NCBI GenBank assembly: GCA_020717885.1
Contig: DYDN01000011.1
Coordinates: 1 to 15,157, forward strand
DNA length: 15,157 nucleotides
From: Candidatus Forterrea sp.
GTDB taxonomy: Archaea > Iainarchaeota > Iainarchaeia > Iainarchaeales > JAAZKV01
Direction of reading: 5' to 3'
Positions within the stretch are counted from its first letter, which is position 1. Each line of letters opens with the position of its first letter. Under the pieces are notes generated by a model. That model was given only the letters and a program-made list of their open reading frames with translations, had not been told where the DNA came from and did not search any database. Position numbers and translations under genes: made by a program. Positions 13,121-15,157 of the stretch are shown in pieces.

Positions 13121-14584
13121 CTACAATTTCTTTAGTCTTACTCCTTGTTTGTGCAAGAATTCTTCTACTGGATTTTCGCTTGCTTCTGTTGTTACTTCTG
13201 CCATGAAGCATAGATTCTTTACGAGTCCACACTGCGGCCCGTCCGGTGTTTCAACAGGATCAAGTCTTCCCCAGTGTGTTCCGTGAACATCTCTTGCTTC
13301 GTAGAGTTCTCTTGTTTTTGATAATTGTGATTTTACTTTTCGTAAATCTGTTAGTGGGGCGAGGTAATTTACTCTGTCCATGAATTTTGCAACGCCCGTG
13401 CTTCTTCCTATCCAGTTTCCTGTGCTCATCGCGAATTTTATTCTCTCGCTTACTGCACCAGGCCTAACAATTGTTGAAATATTTAGTTTTCTTCTTCTTG
13501 TAACGGTTCTGTCAATTTGGAATCTAATATCTTTTACAAAATATTTGAAGGAGTATCTGAATAAGTGCTCCATTAGTTTTCCTGAGAGTTCAAGTCTTTT
13601 ATTCGCGTAGTGATCCTTATCATCCTTACCGCGTAATCCGTATGAGCGTTCAATTGCTTTTGTTGCCATCATTGCTAAGTAATATGCTTTTGCGAGGCGC
13701 GCAGGCTCGTCCTGCCCAATGTGCGGCAAGAGAAATCCGTCAATAACTTCTTTTGCTCTTCTTAGTCTATAATCAATTACCTGTCCGGGAGCAACAAATT
13801 TACCGATTTTGTCAAGCGCTTCTTCTTCAGTATTAATATCACATTCTTCCCAATTTAATAGTAAATCGTTTTGTACTTCTTTTTCTTCAGGGAATGCATC
13901 AAAAACTTCTTTCTTTGTTTTTAGTCCTAGTGCTTTGAATAATGAAAATAAGGGTAATTTCTTTGGGCTTGTTGGGAATGATGCGTACATTAATCCTTCA
14001 GGAGTTCTAAGTAATCTTACTCTTCCCTTAAATGCGCCTCTTGTTGAAATTACTTCAGCAACAACACCTTTCTCCCCTTCGGAGATTAATACTCTATCAC
14101 TTGCAAGTACTTCTTGTGTCATTAGTGCTTTTTCGCTTCCGTTAACAATAAAGTATCCGCCAAAATCCTTTGGGTCTTCACCCATATCAATTAGTTCTTC
14201 AGGAGTTTTTCCGTTTAACCAGCAGAGCTGTGATTTAAGCATTATTGGTAAATCCCCAATGTATGTTCTTCTTGCATCCTGCTCAACATCTCTTCTATAA
14301 AGTCTCATAGTCAAGTAAAGTGGTCCAGCATAAGTTCGGTTTCTTAGTCTTGCTTCCATTGGAGTAAATTCTTCTCTTGGGGAACCATCAGCTTCAATTA
14401 TTTTTGGTTTATCAACTTCAATATTAGAGAGTTCAATTTTTACTTCTTCGATTTTTGGAACAATTGATTCGTTTTCTTTTACAATGTCATTAAGTTTTTG
14501 GTCAACAAATTGGTCAAAGGAATCTATTTCCATTTGCGCAATATTTCTGTTCTTAAAATATGAATCAATTATGTCCCAAGCCAT
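13121..14584 (-). CDS. rpoB2: DNA-directed RNA polymerase subunit B'' (Rpo2N)
   Basis: This is the N-terminal half of the second-largest polymerase subunit, 487 residues, near the family length. Marks include EARLRNRTYAGPLYLTMRL (about 77-95), GGYFIVNGSEKALMTQE (142-158), the DKDHYANKRLELSGKLM region, STGNWIG, and the end block DPVETPDGPQCGLVKNL (to 458), which completes the rifampicin-pocket/fork region of the intact subunit. A split rpoB is found in methanogens, halophiles, Archaeoglobus and several DPANN lineages. GGTGA is 6 nt before the ATG. The gap to rpoB1 is 70 bp. A TATA-like element in the 74-bp gap behind rpoH may give it its own promoter. Confidence 0.97.
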   Translation of the reverse strand: MAWDIIDSYFKNRNIAQMEIDSFDQFVDQKLNDIVKENESIVPKIEEVKIELSNIEVDKPKIIEADGSPREEFTPMEARLRNRTYAGPLYLTMRLYRRDVEQDARRTYIGDLPIMLKSQLCWLNGKTPEELIDMGEDPKDFGGYFIVNGSEKALMTQEVLASDRVLISEGEKGVVAEVISTRGAFKGRVRLLRTPEGLMYASFPTSPKKLPLFSLFKALGLKTKKEVFDAFPEEKEVQNDLLLNWEECDINTEEEALDKIGKFVAPGQVIDYRLRRAKEVIDGFLLPHIGQDEPARLAKAYYLAMMATKAIERSYGLRGKDDKDHYANKRLELSGKLMEHLFRYSFKYFVKDIRFQIDRTVTRRRKLNISTIVRPGAVSERIKFAMSTGNWIGRSTGVAKFMDRVNYLAPLTDLRKVKSQLSKTRELYEARDVHGTHWGRLDPVETPDGPQCGLVKNLCFMAEVTTEASENPVEEFLHKQGVRLKKL

Positions 14585-14639
14585 TTTTCTTCACCTTTTT
14601 GCTCACTCACTTTTCTTGGAGACCTTTTGGCCCCAGTAA

Positions 14640-14650
14640 TAATATATAAT
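14640..14650 (-). promoter_or_regulatory. candidate internal TATA box before rpoB2
   Basis: The rpoH-rpoB2 gap contains an AT-only stretch, TATTATATATT on the minus strand, about 60 bp before the rpoB2 ATG and just after the rpoH stop. It would give a leader of about 35 nt ending in the GGTGA Shine-Dalgarno. Transcription from rpoH may also continue through. Confidence 0.45.
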
Positions 14651-14658
14651 ATTAATAA

Positions 14659-14898
14659 CTAAATGACTCTGCGATAGTACACTGTCTGGCCTGCTGTCTG
14701 GGAGTCGCGTATAATTTTTACTACATCCCCTTTTTCGGGTCCGAGTAATTTTATTGCAGCATCAGTTTTATCGATTCTTGGGAGAGCGTCTTTTTTTATT
14801 CCAAGTTCTGCCATTAATTCCGCAACCCTCTCTTTTCGAACAAGTACATGTTCAGGAACTAAATAGTGTCTTTTTTGCTGCTCTTCTTTTTCCGACAA
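14659..14898 (-). CDS. rpoH: DNA-directed RNA polymerase subunit H (Rpo5)
   Basis: This small subunit equals the C-terminal domain of eukaryotic RPB5 and sits at the lower jaw near downstream DNA. The 79 residues contain HYLVPEHVLVRKER, LPRIDKTDAAIKLLG, KGDVVKIIRDSQTAG and the end YYRRVI, as in the family. The start codon is TTG (14896-14898), 4 nt after GGTGG at 14903-14907; no ATG or GTG in that frame fits as well. It is the first gene of the polymerase cluster, 74 bp before rpoB2, as in most archaea. Confidence 0.95.
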   Translation of the reverse strand: MSEKEEQQKRHYLVPEHVLVRKERVAELMAELGIKKDALPRIDKTDAAIKLLGPEKGDVVKIIRDSQTAGQTVYYRRVI

Positions 14899-14933
14899 AG
14901 AACCACCAGACTCGACTTTGCTTTTAGTGCATG

Positions 14934-14943
14934 CTGCTAGCAG
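14934..14943. repeat. palindrome cluster in the rpoH leader
   Basis: CTGCTAGCAG is a perfect 10-bp palindrome overlapping GCATGC (14929-14934). AGCGCGCT at 14989-14996 is an 8-bp palindrome. Flanking TTTGCTTT (14917-14924) and AAAGCAAA (14964-14971) are complementary. They may be protein sites or leader structure. Confidence 0.35.
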
Positions 14944-14997
14944 GAAAACAACTTAATGTCCCCAAAGCAAAACCAGCATAATTACTAAAGCGCGCTA

Positions 14998-15011
14998 CGG
15001 CTAAACAGCCG
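14998..15011 (-). promoter_or_regulatory. small GC-rich hairpin in the rpoH leader
   Basis: CGGCT (14998-15002) pairs with AGCCG (15007-15011) around a 4-nt loop. It would lie near the 5' end of the mRNA if transcription starts from the TATA box at 15039-15048. Confidence 0.4.
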
Positions 15012-15038
15012 CTAATTATTGAAGATAGAATTGGAAAC

Positions 15039-15048
15039 CTTTAAAAGC
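15039..15048 (-). promoter_or_regulatory. candidate TATA box for the rpoH operon
   Basis: GCTTTTAAAG on the minus strand is the best TATA-like box upstream of rpoH. Transcription would begin near 15018, leaving a leader of about 120 nt with the palindromes above. The rest of 14899-15157 shows no recognisable gene; from about 15060 onward the plus strand is strongly G/T-rich. Confidence 0.4.
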
Positions 15049-15157
15049 GTTGGGTTTTTAGCCCGCATTTTGCTGTGTTGCATTATTCTGTTTGTTGTGG
15101 GTTTTGTTTTTTCATTGTTTGGGGGCGGGTGGATAATTATTTTTTTGGGGTGTTTTG

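Noticed and set aside
15076..15120. Tiny minus-strand frame beginning MKKQNPQQTE
   Set aside because: Ten codons without a ribosome binding site or any recognisable feature. It is probably incidental in A/C-rich sequence.

Overview
This window is archaeal chromosome. It carries the conserved transcription/translation cluster on the minus strand in the order rpoH, rpoB2 (B''), rpoB1 (B'), rpoA1 (A'), rpoA2 (A''), rpl30e, nusA, rps12, rps7, fusA (EF-2). The split rpoB and rpoA genes, archaeal-type RpoH, eL30 and small NusA, and EF-2 with the diphthamide-site histidine all fix the domain as Archaea. The low GC content, low-complexity N-terminal tails and unusual residues in otherwise near-invariant motifs suggest a DPANN-type lineage (Woesearchaeota/Pacearchaeota-like). 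That placement is an inference without a tree.

Layout, left to right. Positions 1-259 hold the 3' end of an IS transposase (plus strand, cut by the window edge). Positions 270-536 encode a small membrane protein (minus). Positions 690-1226 encode a NYN/PIN-like nuclease (plus), convergent with fusA. Positions 1266-4848 are fusA, rps7 and rps12 (minus). Positions 4849-5053 are a divergent control region with two 48-bp repeats. Positions 5054-6025 encode a Fic-domain nucleotidyltransferase (plus), placed between nusA and rps12 so that it interrupts the ancestral operon. Positions 6054-14898 are nusA, rpl30e, rpoA2, rpoA1, rpoB1, rpoB2 and rpoH (minus). Positions 14899-15157 have no recognised gene, only a likely rpoH promoter, palindromes and a G/T-rich edge.

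The minus-strand genes build RNA polymerase and supply NusA, three ribosomal proteins and the translocase EF-2. Most have a Shine-Dalgarno GGTGA or GGTGG 4-6 nt before the start. This rule supports TTG starts for fusA and rpoH and a downstream ATG for rpl30e and rpoA1. The plus-strand Fic gene and the membrane protein look leaderless, with a TATA box about 25 bp before the start codon.

The most unusual points are: (1) the duplicated, precisely spaced GTTATCAC/GTGATAAC operator array around the fic promoter; (2) a diverged, non-coding second copy of the rpoA1 3' end between rpoA1 and rpoA2; (3) substitutions at near-universal positions of the polymerase active centre and of uS12; (4) NusA without a canonical GxxG in either KH domain; and (5) stacked hairpins between rpl30e and nusA and in the rpl30e leader.
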